Assembly: GCA_033725935.1 (NCBI GenBank)
Contig: MU867074.1
Location: 310,001 to 374,000 of the forward strand
DNA: 64,000 nt
Direction of reading: 5' to 3'
DNA from: Cladorrhinum sp. PSN259
Lineage: Eukaryota > Ascomycota > Sordariomycetes > Sordariales > Podosporaceae
Shown here: in pieces, positions 44,180-57,050 of the stretch
How the letters are laid out: every line of letters begins with the position of its first letter
Position numbering within the stretch: position 1 is the first letter of the stretch
Position numbers and translations under genes: made by a program
Notes under the pieces: model-generated
Databases searched by the model: none
What the model was told of the DNA's origin: nothing
What the model saw: only the letters and a program-made list of their open reading frames with translations

Positions 44180-45740
44180 TTATTGGTCCAATACATGTTG
44201 GAACAAGGGCGAGATCGACTCGCCATAATGATTTCTCCGTATCGCCTCAGCCAAGAGGAACGACAGATCGAGGACCACCAGCTTACTCGCGCTGCGTGCC
44301 TTGTCCTCCGGAATTGGGTAACTGTTGGTCACAACAATCTGGTCGATGCAATCGCAATTTTGCATCTGCTCAAGGCAGTCACCACCAAACACACCATGTG
44401 TCGCGATGCAATAGACCTTTTTAGCGAAACCGCGCTTAACAACCGTCTCCGCAGCTGCGATCCAGGATCCCGGCTTGTCAATCATGTCGTCAACAATGAA
44501 GACTGTCCGTCCCCTGACGTCGCCCACAAGAGTAATCATGCGTTCGACCTTGGGGTTCTTGAGAACTTCATCCTCCTCGTCCGAGCTCTCAACAGCATCG
44601 CCTGAGCCGCCTAGGGCATGGGATTGAGGAGCGAAGAAAGATGACGCGTGCGACATGGTCATGGGATCATCAACAGGAATATCGGTATCAGCCGCCGATA
44701 CAGATGGTGAAGGGAAGTCGTCAGGCACAATGTGTCCTTGGAACAATCTCCCGTGAATGACCTCACGGGCGCGCTGGTCATTATACTCTTCCCCGTCTCC
44801 TTCCTCCTCGTCCAGCTCATCAATCACTGATGACTGCGACAGTGTGGTCTGGGACCTCGTGCGAAGAGGCTTGGGGTGGCTCGAGGAGTGAGATCGCGTC
44901 CCATTAGCAGACCGCGGTGAGCCTTGAGCATCCGCAAGGTGTCCGTTCGTTGGAGGGATTCCATTCTCGGTCTCCGATGAGTTGTTACGCACCTGATTAC
45001 TGATCGGATCCAGAACCGGCTGTCGCTCAATCCCATCGAGGTGGTTCATGATCATGCTAGTTGTCATGCTTGAGGGAATGTTGTTGCCTCTCTTCTTGTC
45101 TGTTGTGACCATGCCGAAGTTGAGCTTGAGGGCGTCGGCGAGGGACGTGACTCGCTTGGTGCCGCCAGCGTTCTTGGACACGACTACCGCCTCCTTCCAG
45201 TCCGCCACATTGTGTCTGATCCAGCGCGCAATGAGGGGTTCCGCGTGCAAATTGTCGACGGGGCATTTGAAGAAGCCCTGCATTTGCGAAGCGTGAAGAT
45301 CAACGGTGACGACGTGCCTGACCCCGGCAACATCCAAAAGGTTTGCTAGCATCCTTGCAGTGATAGCTCCGCGATGGGACTTCTTCTTGGACTGGCGACT
45401 GTAGGGGAAGTATGGCAGCACAGCTAACTGGAGTCAGCACAAGTGCAGATGTCGGAAATGAGGGAACGAATGAACACATACCGGTAACCTTGCTTGCAGA
45501 GCCTCCCTTGCAGGCAGAGATCATGATGAGCAGCTCCATGATGGTGTCGTTGATCTTTGGGCTGCCTGATTGCACGACAAAGACGTCCTTCTCACGCACA
45601 CTGGTGAGGATGCGAACGCTCGTCTCGCCATTGGAGAATTGCGTAAGCTCGGCGTCAGCCGGGTGCATACCGAGGTTCTCACATATTTTTTTGGTGAGTC
45701 CCGGGCAGCTGGAGCCCGAGAATATCAATGTGCCTCTCAT
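44180..45740 (-). CDS. PRS5: Ribose-phosphate pyrophosphokinase with large internal insertion (Prs5/Prs1-like)
   Basis: PRPP synthetase makes PRPP from ribose 5-phosphate and ATP for purine, pyrimidine, His and Trp synthesis. Two exons (45740-45482, 45423-44180) give 500 residues. Residues 1-200 hold FSNGETSVRI, the ATP-loop region YFPYSRQSKKKSHRG and the PRPP synthetase signature VTVDLHASQMQGFF. The PRPP-binding motif appears as VFIVDDMIDKPGSW near 400, where catalytic forms have DDMIDTAGT. Between about 200 and 375 lies a Ser/Glu/Asp-rich insertion absent from bacterial enzymes, as in yeast Prs1 and Prs5 non-homologous regions. The total length fits Prs5 (about 496). The altered PRPP motif suggests a regulatory subunit. 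Confidence 0.88.
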
Positions 45741-46526
45741 GTTGGGAATGTTGGGTTTAGAGGTTGCGAGAAGGGCTGTGGGAATTTTTTCTCTCCCCTC
45801 TCCTAAAAAGTGTTTGGCAAAGTGGAGCGCCCGCCAAGCTGACTCGAAAAGTTTCTGTTTCACTGCTTGAGAAGTGGCGGGGTCAATAGAACCAGCAGAA
45901 ACGGCACGTGCCCCTAGTTGACCACTCCAGCGGGCAGGTACTGGCAGGTGCCAGGGGGAAACAGCCAGGGGCAATGGGCAGAGGCGTTATGGTTGAACTT
46001 CCAGTTGGCAGACTGCGAATTGACCAACCTCCAAACATGAGGTCGAGCTTGCCTATGTTGTCGCCTCCTCGAATACTGCAAGTTCTTATATCTCAGTGGA
46101 AGTGTTGGTCTGCTTTTTCGTTCCTGCTAGTGTCTGGGCTCGATGATAATGCAATGAGCATCGTTATCTGACGCCGTCAGTGCTTTACAACGTCAGGAAA
46201 CCTATGATTGGCCAGTGTAATATTGTAAATACACCCTTGCATACCTCTTCTGGTAGCGAAGGAGCATCTTGTGAAAATCTGCCCCAGAAGAGGGTATATG
46301 AGTGATGGTGTGTTTAGAGATGGTTTTGGAAGAATCATTTCAGATTTTTATAAAGCAAAAAGACTGAAAGGGTATGCTATTCTCTGCTGCAGAGTATCCA
46401 AAGAACGAACGCTTAATTGCGCCTTGGAACTCGCACACTTTTTTCTTACTCCCGTCTGCTGGAAATTTACATTTTGAGCGTAACATAAACTCAGAATCTC
46501 AGCCGCTCTCCCAACACCCAGTCATA
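45741..46526. promoter_or_regulatory. Divergent promoter region of PRS5-like and Asteroid-type genes
   Basis: About 785 bases between opposite start codons. The PRS frame remains open upstream of its chosen Met for about 78 codons, so an N-terminal extension cannot be excluded, but the codons before MRGTLIFSG do not resemble the family. No specific site was identified. Confidence 0.45.
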
Positions 46527-48327
46527 ATGGGAATTCCACGACTCAAGAGAAACCTCGAGCCATTCGCGGATAAAGGAGTCATTAAGCCATGTAAAGTAGT
46601 CGTCGACGGCCCCGCATTGGCCTATCATGCTCTGAATCTCTGCTCGAGAGCAACTCTCAAGTCAAGTCCCTTTGAGCAACCGTCCTATGAGCTGCTTGGA
46701 CGCACTGCAATTGCCTGGTTGGAAAAGGTTGAGGAATATGGCCTTGAAATGTACGTATAAGAAAGACTTACTGGGCAAGTCCCTAACTTGATTTAGATCT
46801 CATATTTATTTCGACGGCTTTTTACCCACGTTAAAACGACCCGAGCGGACCCAAAGACTCATTGGCATGACCAAAGACTTGGTGAAATACCACTCATCAT
46901 GCCCCACCAAAGTGCCCAAAGAGCGTCCTCACCGGTTTGCTGAGAGAGTGGCAGATTTATTCCCTTCAACTTGGGCAGGAGAAGCCCACGTGAAGCCACC
47001 GCCGCCCGCTTTTCTTGTTCCGGCTGTCATCGATGCTTTGCGCTTGTCGAAATACGATACATTCACATCAGTCGTAGGTGGTGAGGCCGATGGTTCTTGC
47101 GCCTCACACATACGAGACTCTGGAGGCTTAGTCTTGACGTCCGATTCGGATCTCCTTGTTCACGACCTCGGCGAAGATGGAGCCGTCGTCTTCTTCTCCG
47201 ACATAGACCAAGATGTAGAGAGCAAGAAGCTTCTCGGTCCACGGTTCCAGCGGCTTAATATTTGTCGAAAACTGTCCATGAACCCCGAGACCGGTTTATC
47301 CTATTTGGCATTCGAGATATTCAGCGATTGTCATCTCACAGTAGAGCAGGCCGCCGAGAGATCTAGAAGGGGCGAAGCGATCAAATTAGCCAAGGAAGAG
47401 TATGACGAATTCATTGCAACATACTTGTCACCTGAGACGGCTTTAGGCGACCAAAGTATTCCGTGCTCAAGTCTAGACCCGAGGATATCGGAACTTGCTC
47501 TTCGATTCTCAAAACTCAGCCAGTCTGAGCCTGAAAATGAGGAAGATAAGCTCGAGATGTACCTACCCTTTTTACTTGACAGCCCCTCTCGCACCAGTGC
47601 CTGGGAGAGCAGTAAGGATACCAGGAGCTTGGCCTACTCCTGTTTGCTATCAAGCCGGAAGACATCCATACGATCTGTATCTGAGATGAGGAGACTTCAG
47701 TCCGCCACTTCGGGGGTACAAGTTGAGGCCGCCCACCCATCAAAGCTGGACCAAGAGTGTGCTACATACATCGAAAGAATTGCAAAGATCAGGGCCAACC
47801 TTCAAACCCCTAGCGTCATGTGGGTAGTGTTATCCATCTACCAAGACATTGTCATGACTGCAGACCGAGGAAGAGGGTATCCTCTAAGTTTGGAGTTATT
47901 GGCACAGGAGGCGAGCGGAAAGCTTGATCAGTACTCGTGGGACTTTGTGCACCTCGTGGCGCAAGCACAAGCAACATGTTACTCGCTAAGGATGCTTAAG
48001 CAGCTGGCTAGCCTCAACGCCCAACCTAGCGCGGTGACGGGGCTTCTCCATGTCTTATCAGAGCTTCCGTCATTGCAAAAGTTTCCCACAGTTCACAACT
48101 TCTCGGATACACTAAGGTTGATCAGGGAGCAAGGCGGGTTAAAATGCCTGACAGCTCTCTGTGCAGACTTCGACGACATCCTCCCACATATCGAATCCAT
48201 TGGGAGGCCACAGATCAAGAATACGAAAAAGACGAAGAAGAGAAAGGCGCCACAAGCTACAGCCGAAGCTCAGACCAGAAAACGTCCGAGCAATCCTTTT
48301 GACCTGTTGAACAGTTTGGGCGAGTAG
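46527..48327 (+). CDS. Asteroid-type XPG domain protein
   Basis: Two exons (46527-46750, 46797-48327) give 584 residues. The N-terminus MGIPRLKRNLEPFADKG with VVDGPALAYHAL is the Asteroid form of the XPG-N nuclease fold. After the intron, HIYFDGFLP gives another conserved acidic position, and the XPG-I region is seen as GGEADGSCASHI followed by LTSDSDLLVHDLG. The C-terminal half is helical and ends in a basic tail (KKTKKRKAPQ) that could be a nuclear signal. Asteroid-like proteins keep part of the FEN-1/XPG acidic site. Their activity in fungi is not established, so nuclease function is only inferred from the fold. Confidence 0.85.
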
Positions 48328-48794
48328 GCGTTGCTCAGGTTGTGGAAGCTATGATTAACTAGCATGATTCCCATGATAGCACGGACCACACGGTAGTTGC
48401 AAATGTGTTGCAAATGTATTTCCATGGACATCCCATATATACTTGAATGGCATTTTCTTTTGGAAAGAAATCGCGGTACAGAATAGTCAACATCCTCGAT
48501 AAACCCTTTTGTAAGACCCCAGGGGGGCTTATGCCAGGGGTTCAGGTTAGGGTTAACTCCTGCAGCCACCAACCCTTATCGTTTATCTCCCTTTCCAACA
48601 CCCCTCCAAAATTTTGAGCGAGCACCCCGCGTTCCGTTTAAAACTTTCGGCGCAAATCGCATTGTAAATCGGCCCATCCAAGCCACCATAATCGGTCATC
48701 TTTCAAACCGTCTTTTTTCTGGATCATTTGAAAACTGCCTCCTCCTTAGTAGTAAAATCATAGGTGAAGACACTTGCCAACACCATTTCTCAGA
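48328..48794. other. Intergenic region upstream of deoxyhypusine hydroxylase
   Basis: About 465 bases. The right part is the LIA1 upstream region. Only short chance ORFs occur. No specific site was identified. Confidence 0.5.
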
Positions 48795-49851
48795 ATGTCC
48801 CCCACCGAGACCACCTTGGCTACCATCGCCTCGCTGCGCGACTCGCTCTGCGCTGAATCGACCCCGCTCCCCATTCGCTTTCGCGCACTCTTCTCTCTCA
48901 AGCACCTTGCCAAAACCAACAACTTGAAGTCACCAGAGTCGCTGGCAGCCATCGAGGCCATCGCCGCCGCATTTGTCTCGCCCTCCGCATTGCTTAAGCA
49001 CGAGCTCGCCTACTGCCTCGGCCAGACAGGCAATGACGCCGCGATCCCCTATCTGACCGGGGTGTTAGAGGACCTGGCCGAGGATCCCATGTGCAGACAC
49101 GAGGCGGCCGAGGCGCTGGGTGCGCTGGGGGATTCGCAGAGCTTGGAGGTGCTGAAGCAATACAGAGACCGCGAGGGAGAGGAGGTGTGCGTTAAGGAGA
49201 CTTGCGAGATTGCAATTGACAGGATAGAGTGGGAGAATTCAGAGCAGAGGAAGCAGGAGAAGTTGAAACAGAGGTCTGTACAGGCGCACAACATTCAGAT
49301 TGCATTAGCGGTTGCTAACTAGGAGCTTCCATTGCAGTGACTTCGCCTCGGTTGATCCCGCGCCTCCTCTCGCTCAGGGCCAGGAGAAACCAACCGTCGA
49401 GGAGCTCGGCAGGACCCTCATGGATACTACCAAGCCCCTCTTCCTCAGATACAGAGCCATGTTTGCTCTCCGTGACCTTGCCTCGCCTCCTGACCTTCCT
49501 ACCGCCGTTCCTGCCGTCAACGCCCTTGCTGCCGGATTTGCCGATTCCTCAGCTCTGTTCCGTCACGAGATCGCGTTCGTCTTTGGCCAGCTGTCGCATC
49601 CTGCTTCCATCCCGGCGCTTACTGCCGCACTCAGCAACACTGAGGAGGCTAGTATGGTCCGCCACGAGGCGGCTGAGGCCCTCGGTAGCCTGGGTGATGA
49701 GAAGGGTGTTGAGGAGACCCTAAGGAAGTTCCTTAACGATAAGGAGGCTGTTGTTCGGGAGAGCTGCATTGTTGCGCTGGACATGGTCGACTACGAGAAA
49801 AGCAACGAAACCGAATATGCTTTGATCCCAGAGGTGAAGGGCACTGCTTAA
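48795..49851 (+). CDS. LIA1: Deoxyhypusine hydroxylase
   Basis: This enzyme hydroxylates deoxyhypusine on translation factor eIF5A, completing hypusine. Two exons (48795-49273, 49338-49851; 64-nt GT-AG intron) give 330 residues, the family length. It is built of HEAT-like repeats in two symmetric halves. All four conserved His-Glu metal-ligand dyads are present: residues 69-70 (KHELAYCLGQ), 102-103 (RHEAAEALG), 236-237 (RHEIAFVFGQ) and 269-270 (RHEAAEALG). So the di-iron site looks intact. It is convergent with RPA12 across 160 bases. Confidence 0.96.
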
Positions 49852-50012
49852 GGTTGGGGGTATATTGTGTTTATCAGGCGTTATGGTCGTTAAAAGATAT
49901 TGGGATTTACATCGCAGATAGAGAGCGATGCGGTTACTACAGCTTCGTCGCTCGCGCATATTGGGTATTTTGGTAGTCTTGTTCGTGGTTTGATATTGTA
50001 AAAGAACGGATC

Positions 50013-50511
50013 TCAGTTATTCATGGTCCACCTGCCATGGGAAAGTGTTAGCATAAACTAAAACGGAAATTCAAGCAGCCTTTGATGTTGGAAACGAACC
50101 TTTCTCCGCAATCGCAATTGTAAATAATTGTCGAGCCTTCGTCTGCACTTCTCTGCTGCACCTCTGAATATCGCACTCCGCGCTGGCCGCACTTGGGGCA
50201 ATCCGTGTTCGCGTCGATTCTCTCGGTCTGGAGCTTATGTCTCTCAACAGATTGGACGATAGAAAGCTTCTGTCGCAGTGCTGAGGGGAAGTCGGTATCC
50301 TTCGTCCTTGTCGTGACGGTTCTCCATTCTTGGTCTGCAACTCAACGTGTCAGCCTCGAGATCGTTGCTGCAACAATGAATCGAAGAACGACGAACCTCG
50401 ATTCTCGGCGCCACAGCAGTCGCAAGTAAGAAGATTCTTTGCGCTGCCCTTAGATGCGGGCAAAAGGTTACCGCAGTCGGTGCAAAAAACTAAAGAGCCG
50501 ATGGCAGCCAT
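50013..50511 (-). CDS. RPA12: RNA polymerase I subunit Rpa12
   Basis: Rpa12 (A12.2) is the Pol I subunit needed for transcript cleavage and termination in the nucleolus. Three exons (50511-50397, 50334-50100, 50031-50013) give 122 residues (yeast 125). The N-terminal zinc ribbon has CTDCG and CDCCG. The C-terminal TFIIS-like ribbon has CPKCG, the catalytic acidic hairpin RSADEGST and then YNCDCGERW. The last exon is 19 nt and ends WTMNN; it is chosen because the intron has a perfect TGCTAAC branch site and yields the expected short tail. Reading through instead would add an unrelated FVSNIKG end. In the last Cys pair only one residue separates the cysteines. Confidence 0.92.
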
Positions 50512-51140
50512 TGTGTCGGTGGTTTCGTTATTTTTGGCAAGTTGAATTTTGGAGTTCTCGGTTTCTCTGGGAATTTGTAGGTTCTGCCTTTCTTGCAAGC
50601 CAACCTACCACTTCAACAAGGTTGGTTTCCAAATACAAAATTTTTAGCGTCCCCCAGCGGAAACCACTGAAGATCATGAATGATGAATCCCTGCATCTCG
50701 CCTTGACAGCGCTGACGCACGGACCAAGTTATTACCGTAATCACCCAAGAGCTGGCCAGGCGGCGCTGGAAAGCCATGCCGGGGTCGGGAAGCAAGCGAG
50801 GCTAGGTGCTTTTGAATGCTTGGCTTGGGGTTGTGGTCGAACTTGCCTCGAACAGACGCCTTGAGTCGCGACAACCTGGAAGATCCATACCTACGTTGGA
50901 CGCATCCTTCCTGCATGGGAAATAATGAAGCTCCCAGAAAGCACCGTCCCGCGCCCTCCATTTGAGATTTTTTACTTTTCAAGTTTTTAGTGCCTGCGAA
51001 GCTGGAGCTTGACCTAATCTCTCTGACCATAATCGTACACTTTCAACCAACAGAAGTCGGAGACCGAGCACGATTTGTAGAGCCATGTTTCGTCACTCTC
51101 TGTCGTGAATCGACTCCTTTCTTTTCCCAGTCCAGCAAAC
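50512..51140. promoter_or_regulatory. Divergent promoter region of RPA12 and SCC2
   Basis: About 630 bases between opposite start codons of two essential nuclear genes. A plus-strand ORF at 50454-50864 overlaps the RPA12 start and has no features. No specific site was identified. Confidence 0.5.
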
Positions 51141-54100
51141 ATGGACAACTCTTCGTACCATGCTCCCAACTATGGCGCATCCGGTAGCAACTCGCAGGGC
51201 GGCCACTCGCTGCCACCGCCGCAGCATCAATCTCAAGCACCTCGTCCTGAATTCGACAGACCCTTCATCCTCCAAGAAGCTCTCCCATACACGCCCTTCT
51301 CGTCAATTGCTCCATTCGATTCAAGTGAGCTTCCTTTTAATTCGCCCATTCCCTCCCACAATAGCCCTCCGTGCCTATTGATGATACCTCCAACTGTTGT
51401 ATCCCATTTCATCTGATCGTTCTCTAACTATTGTCTCTTCGCGTCAATAGGCGTGCTGCTAGCTCCGACAATATATTCGGCCTCGCCAGCGGCCCCTCTT
51501 ACCGATCTTGTATCCAACGTCGACTTGATTTCGCTAAACGAAGAATGCGCAAACTACAACGAGACCCGGCGACTCCCGCAGTCGATTAGCCAGGTTCAGC
51601 ACATCCTTGAACGAGCGAAGCTTCCAGAATAGTATGTTCAGCCATAGGATTGGTTTCTCGACTCTTTCATGAAGCTAATATCAAGAAGCAAGTTCAAGAC
51701 TGGACCCAGAGACGCGATCACTCCGATATCCACGAACCGCGCCTCTCTCGCTGGCGGTCTTTCACCACTCTCCAAGATGGTCTATGAGACTGTATCGGTA
51801 CCATTTCGGTACCCCACGCCAGACACGCCCGGCAACAACGTGAAGAATGACAAGCAGAACGTAATAAGCACGCCAATACCTGTCAAGAAGGCCAAAGTAG
51901 CAGCGCAGCCGCCAATAGCGGCTCCGAAACATGACCCAAATCCTCCGATTCATAGACAGGCCTCCTCGCAGAAGCCGGCAACACCAGGTCAAGCCAACCG
52001 GCAGGCCCAAATTCCACCTAAAGCGCGACTAGAGATCGTCCTACCTACTAAGAGAGAGCTAGAGCAACAGTCTTCTACTATTGATAGGTCAATACCAAGG
52101 GCGCCCGCCGTGAAGTCTCCTGTCGTCCATGCAAGTGACACTCCCCGTCAAAGCAGTAGCACAACGCTGCCGCAGCCACAATTGCAAAGGCCTTCCGCGC
52201 CCCTTCCGCAACCCACCATTGCTCACAGTCCATCAACAGTGGCACCGAAGCCGTCACCATCACAGTTGTCGACAGGTTCTCAGAAACCAGCCATCGCTAT
52301 CGAGATAAAGAAGGACACCACTTTCGACAAGAGCGAGTTTATGGTGGTTGCTGATGCTCCTGATGAGCCAGCAAACCTTTCACTCAAGAAACGGCAGGAA
52401 GACGTGGATGAAGATGCTATTTATGGGAATAGTCTTGACCTGCGCGAAAGAGCCGACGCAGCTCTACATGACTTGCGGTTGTTTCTGCACAATATTTTCC
52501 GTGCTGAAAATGCTGCGCTATCAAGCCAAGCTGGAAACGACGTGGTTACTCTTACACCCGAGGGCGATGCTACTCTCACATCAAGCGCGCAATCAAAAGC
52601 CCAAGCTCTTCTGAGCAAGACCATCACATTGAACTGCTTTAGAAAAGTTCCTCTGGATGAGCTTCTTCACGTGTTTCGGCTTTCCGAAGGTGCATTGAAG
52701 CAGGCCGATTCATATGACATCAAGATTGACGATTCGTGGACTGCAGCAGATGCTGAACAGTGGCTGCAGCAGTTACCGGCTCTGGAAACTGCGATTCGAG
52801 CCGCCCGCACCTCGCTGAGATTGATGTGCGGAGGTCGCCAAGACAAACAGCTCTACTCGGAAAATGCCATTGAGCAAAGTTTGAACCTATTCAAACGAAT
52901 TGTAGACGGTGTTGTCATTCCTGTTGCCGAGTTAAGAAGCACCACCCAGCTTTTCAGGACACTTGCCCAGAACAAGAAGAGGATAGTCAGCTTGTTTACA
53001 GACTGTCAAAAGCTCTTCGCTATAATGGCGACCTTGATATCATCTATCGATACATCTGACACGGTCAGCAACACGCTGGAATTCACTGCTTCGAGGCTCA
53101 TTTTTATGGAAACCGCCCATGCTGAGAAGGACTCTGTCATTGATACCCAGAAGTTTGACGGCCTTCGCTTGGTTGCGATGGACATGCTGTCACAAATCTT
53201 TCTTCTAAACCCTGAGCAGCGGCAAGGGATCTTCAGCGAGATATTGAGCTCGTTGGAGAAGTTACCTCTTGGGAAACGTGCTCGGACCTTCAAGTTAATG
53301 GATGGAACCAGCATCCAGCCAGTTTCGGCGCTTATCATGCGTTTAGTGCAAACCAGTGCCGGTAGAGTCGACGAAAGTAAAGGAAGTGGCCGCAGAAAAG
53401 CTTTGCAATCACTGGACGACGAGTCGGGTGATAACGGCGGGCGACAGCCCACTGTTTTCTCCATCCGGGACGAAAACCATGCAGCGGTCCAGCACTCGAC
53501 GGCGGTACAGGAGCTAGATGGAATCGCAACCCCGTTGATCGAGACGGCGGCGAAGAGTGCCAGAGACGTCGCCAATTTCATCGTCACCCGGGCACTTAAA
53601 TCTACCAAGTCCGGGGATACGCCCTACCGCAATCTTCTCGATCTTTTCGTCGAAGATTTCACACTATGCTTGGACAATCCAGATTGGCCTGCAGCTGAAC
53701 TTTTGTTGCGTATTCTTATGCGAATGATGTTTCAGCTGGTAGATGGCGACAAGTCGAGTGTTACTGCAAAGAATCTTGCATTGGAGCTGTTGGGGACAAT
53801 GGGTGCAGCAATCTCGAAGCTCAGGGGCCATGTTCGGAAAGCTGCTAGCGTTCTTGACACGCAGGATGGGAATGGTTTGGGGATGTTTCTGTCAGATCTG
53901 GCTGCATCAGCATTGGAGCTGAAGTCTCGACCAGAGCACATGGTAGCATGGGCAGGGCCCTACCGCGCAACACTCGAGTATCTTCAAAGCCGCTTCTCTG
54001 AGGATCCCCACCTAGCTAGTGCCATCTCATTTGTTATTTCGGATTGGGCAAACAAGATTTGCATCTGCTATGATTCGTACGATGATGACTTCGCCGAGCG

Positions 54101-57050
54101 CGATCAGGAACTGGGACGACTCGCATACAGGCTCCGGGAGATGATTCACGACCGCCAGTGGTTGTCAAACGAGTATTCCTTCAAGGAGATCAGCTCGAGC
54201 CAAGCCAAACTTTCTTATTCAGTCACTCTTTTGCGGTCTCAGCTTTGCGAGGCTTTCAATACCATTTTAAACATTCTCCTGAACTCGATGGCTAGCGACC
54301 AGCCGACAGTGAGAAGCAAGAGTTTGAAGAGCGTCAACCAGGTTTTGGAGACGGATCCGTCTATTCTGGACGGTGATTCTATCGTAGTCCAGCTCATTCT
54401 CCGCTGTTCCAACGACACGTCTACGCAGGTGCGAGATTCAGCTCTTGGTCTTATCGGCAAGTGCATCACAATGCGTCCAGCGTTGGAAGAACAGATGATG
54501 CCTACCGTGGTGGAGCGCTTCTCTGATGCCGGTCCTGGAGTTCGCAAGCGTGCTATGAAGCTTGCAAAGGATATATATCTTCGCAACAACAGTCGGGGAC
54601 TGAGGAGTATAATTGCCAATGGCCTTCTGCATCGTGTCCAGGACCCGGAAGAGAGCGTCCGAGAGCTTGCTCGCCAGGTGATTGAGGAGATATGGTTTGC
54701 CCCGTTTCACACTAATGAGATGTCCTCGGCCGTATCCCAGCTTTCAGTCACCGAGCATGTTTCTCTTATGGTTCAAACTGTCAAGCGAGGCAATGTAGCA
54801 AACGTTCTTGACAAGGTTTTGCAAACCCTGCTGTCTCCAACCTCAAAGACTGCACAAGCATCTCTTGATGTTTGCACCAAGCTGGTCGCCAGCATGTTTG
54901 ACCTCGTCGACAGTTCAAACCCAGAAGACGCCTCTGGACTTTCGGGCCGCGATGTTTTACAGGTTTTAATGATCTTCGCAAAGGCTGAGGCTAACCTATT
55001 CACGTTTGAGCAGTTGCGCCTGCTTAAACCTCATATTACGAGCATTGCTAGCAGCGAAGATCTTGCTGTCTCTAGGGCTGTAGTGGTTATCTACCGTCGA
55101 GTACTCCCTCAACTTTCGAGCGCGCACGCTCAATTCCTTGCGGACGTCCGCAAGGAACTCATGCCTGCCGTCTCCAAAGTCACTCGGGCCTTACTGGATG
55201 ACGTAATGGCCTGTCTATGGATTATCAGCACTCTGACGGAGAGCTCGGAACATCTTGCAAGGCTCGTCCTTTCTAGCTTGAAGGGGATTCAAAATTTACG
55301 TCTCAAGAGCCAAGCGCAACCTCTTGATCAGCGAAGCATTCGTCAGTTTGATCGCTACTCGTTGATTGTGGGCATGGCCGGGAAGCATTGCGATCTTGAT
55401 GGACATCTGGAGATGTTTAAGCAAAATTTCCCGAAGTTTAGTGGGTCAGCTGTGTCAAAGCTGATGGTCGACGTTGTCGTGCCGTTCACTGCGCCTTCAC
55501 AGCCCCCTGATGTGAGGAAGGCCGCGCTGGACTCGGTCGGGCTGGTTTGTCAGGCATCCCCGAGAAACTATGTAGCCGCAAACGTCTACACAACGTTCCA
55601 GCATGTGTTTGACGAACAAGTTCCTGCCCTCGAGACTATGGTTCTCCGGTCTTTCAAAGAATTTCTCCTCACTGAGGAGAAACGTTCTGAGCAGGCATCC
55701 GAGGCACCTTCTATCAACGGCTCTAAGCCAGAGAAGAAGCGTGAGCTCACGGTGATCGGGGGTACAAGCTACGACGATGTTGCAAGCGCGACCACCCACC
55801 GTTTCCTCAAGGAAATAATACGCATCGCCACGGCTACCCAAGACGATCATGCATTTCTGGCTGTCGAAGTTCTCGCCAGCATCAATCGACAAGGTCTAGT
55901 ACATCCAAAGGAAACGGGTGTGACTTTTATTACGCTGGAGACATCGGCTCATCCTCGCATTTCGGAGCTTGCGTTCTTAGAGCACAAGGCTCTGCATGCA
56001 AAACACGAGACCGTCGTGGAGCGCGAGTATGTTAAGGCAGTTCAGTCTGCATTTGCGTACCAGCGGGATATTGTGAAAGATCCTCGAGGTGCCACCGCTA
56101 ACCCGTTCACCCCCAAACTTCACCTACTCATGGAGGTCCTTAAAATCAGCAAATCCAAGAACCGGCAAAAATTCCTCGAGAAATTTTGCTCACAGTTGGA
56201 CTTTGATGTCTCAAAGCTCGATATTTCCGAGTCTATACCCTCGCACGTGCGATATTCTCAGTTTATCATTGAGAATCTTGCTTTCTTCGAGTACCTTACA
56301 GTGGGCGAAGTCCACTGCATCGTTAGCGCCATGGAAAAGCTTGTTACCTCCACGGGTGCTAACGTTGCCCAGGCAATCGAGTCTGAGGTCTTTCAGGTCC
56401 GCATGGATATGATTGAAGCATCCCAGCCGACTGGCACCGATGGTCAGCCTGTGGCTGAGCTCAGCCTTCCGACCATTGGGATGTCTCGGTTCCGACAGCT
56501 CACGGCAGGATCAGTTATTCTTTTGGCTCTCTGGGAGGTTCGAACCTACCTCCGCAAGGTTTACAGCATGGGTACTAGCAGCCGACGTGAAAGCAAGGTC
56601 AAACTTCAGACCAAGGACCTTAGCAAACCGCCGGTCAAAGTACAAGGCATAACGGGCGACAGAGTCTGGGAAGAGATCGGGAACCTGATGACGGCTTTAA
56701 CTTCCCGTGAACGCATGACTCAGACATGCAGGGCCTTTGTTGAACTCATGAATGTGGACAAGGAGTTCCTCGTCCAAGATGAAGACGAGGATATGGTAAA
56801 CGGCGAGAATGCGGGGACTCCCAGTGCTGGAGAGGACGATGATGGTGCCGATGAACGTACTCCTGGCAGACGTGGGAGGAAGAGGAAGGCGGACAGTTCT
56901 GGCACGCCTACCGGTGGCAAAAAGAAGCCCAGAGCTAGATCAGGCAGCCAGCCACGGAAGAAGGGGAGGCCTAAGAAGCAGAGTTCCGAAGTGGCGATGC
57001 AAGATGCAGATGGGGAGCTGGATGGCGATGCTGCTGTGGACTGGTTTTGA
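51141..57050 (+). CDS. SCC2: Cohesin loader Scc2/Mis4 (NIPBL family)
   Basis: Scc2 with Scc4 loads cohesin rings on chromatin and stimulates cohesin ATPase and loop extrusion. Three exons (51141-51324, 51451-51631, 51689-57050) give 1,908 residues, within the Scc2/Nipped-B range. The N-terminal 350 residues are Pro/Ser/Gln-rich and disordered; in the family the extreme N-terminus binds Scc4. A long HEAT-repeat hook follows, including DPSILDGDSIVVQLILRC, ALGLIGKCITMRPALEEQM and GPGVRKRAMKLAKDIYLR around residues 1000-1090. That set is the most conserved part of the family. The C-terminal 70 residues are acidic then strongly basic (PGRRGRKRKAD, KKGRPKK), suiting nuclear import and DNA contact. 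All introns lie near the 5' end. Confidence 0.94.
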
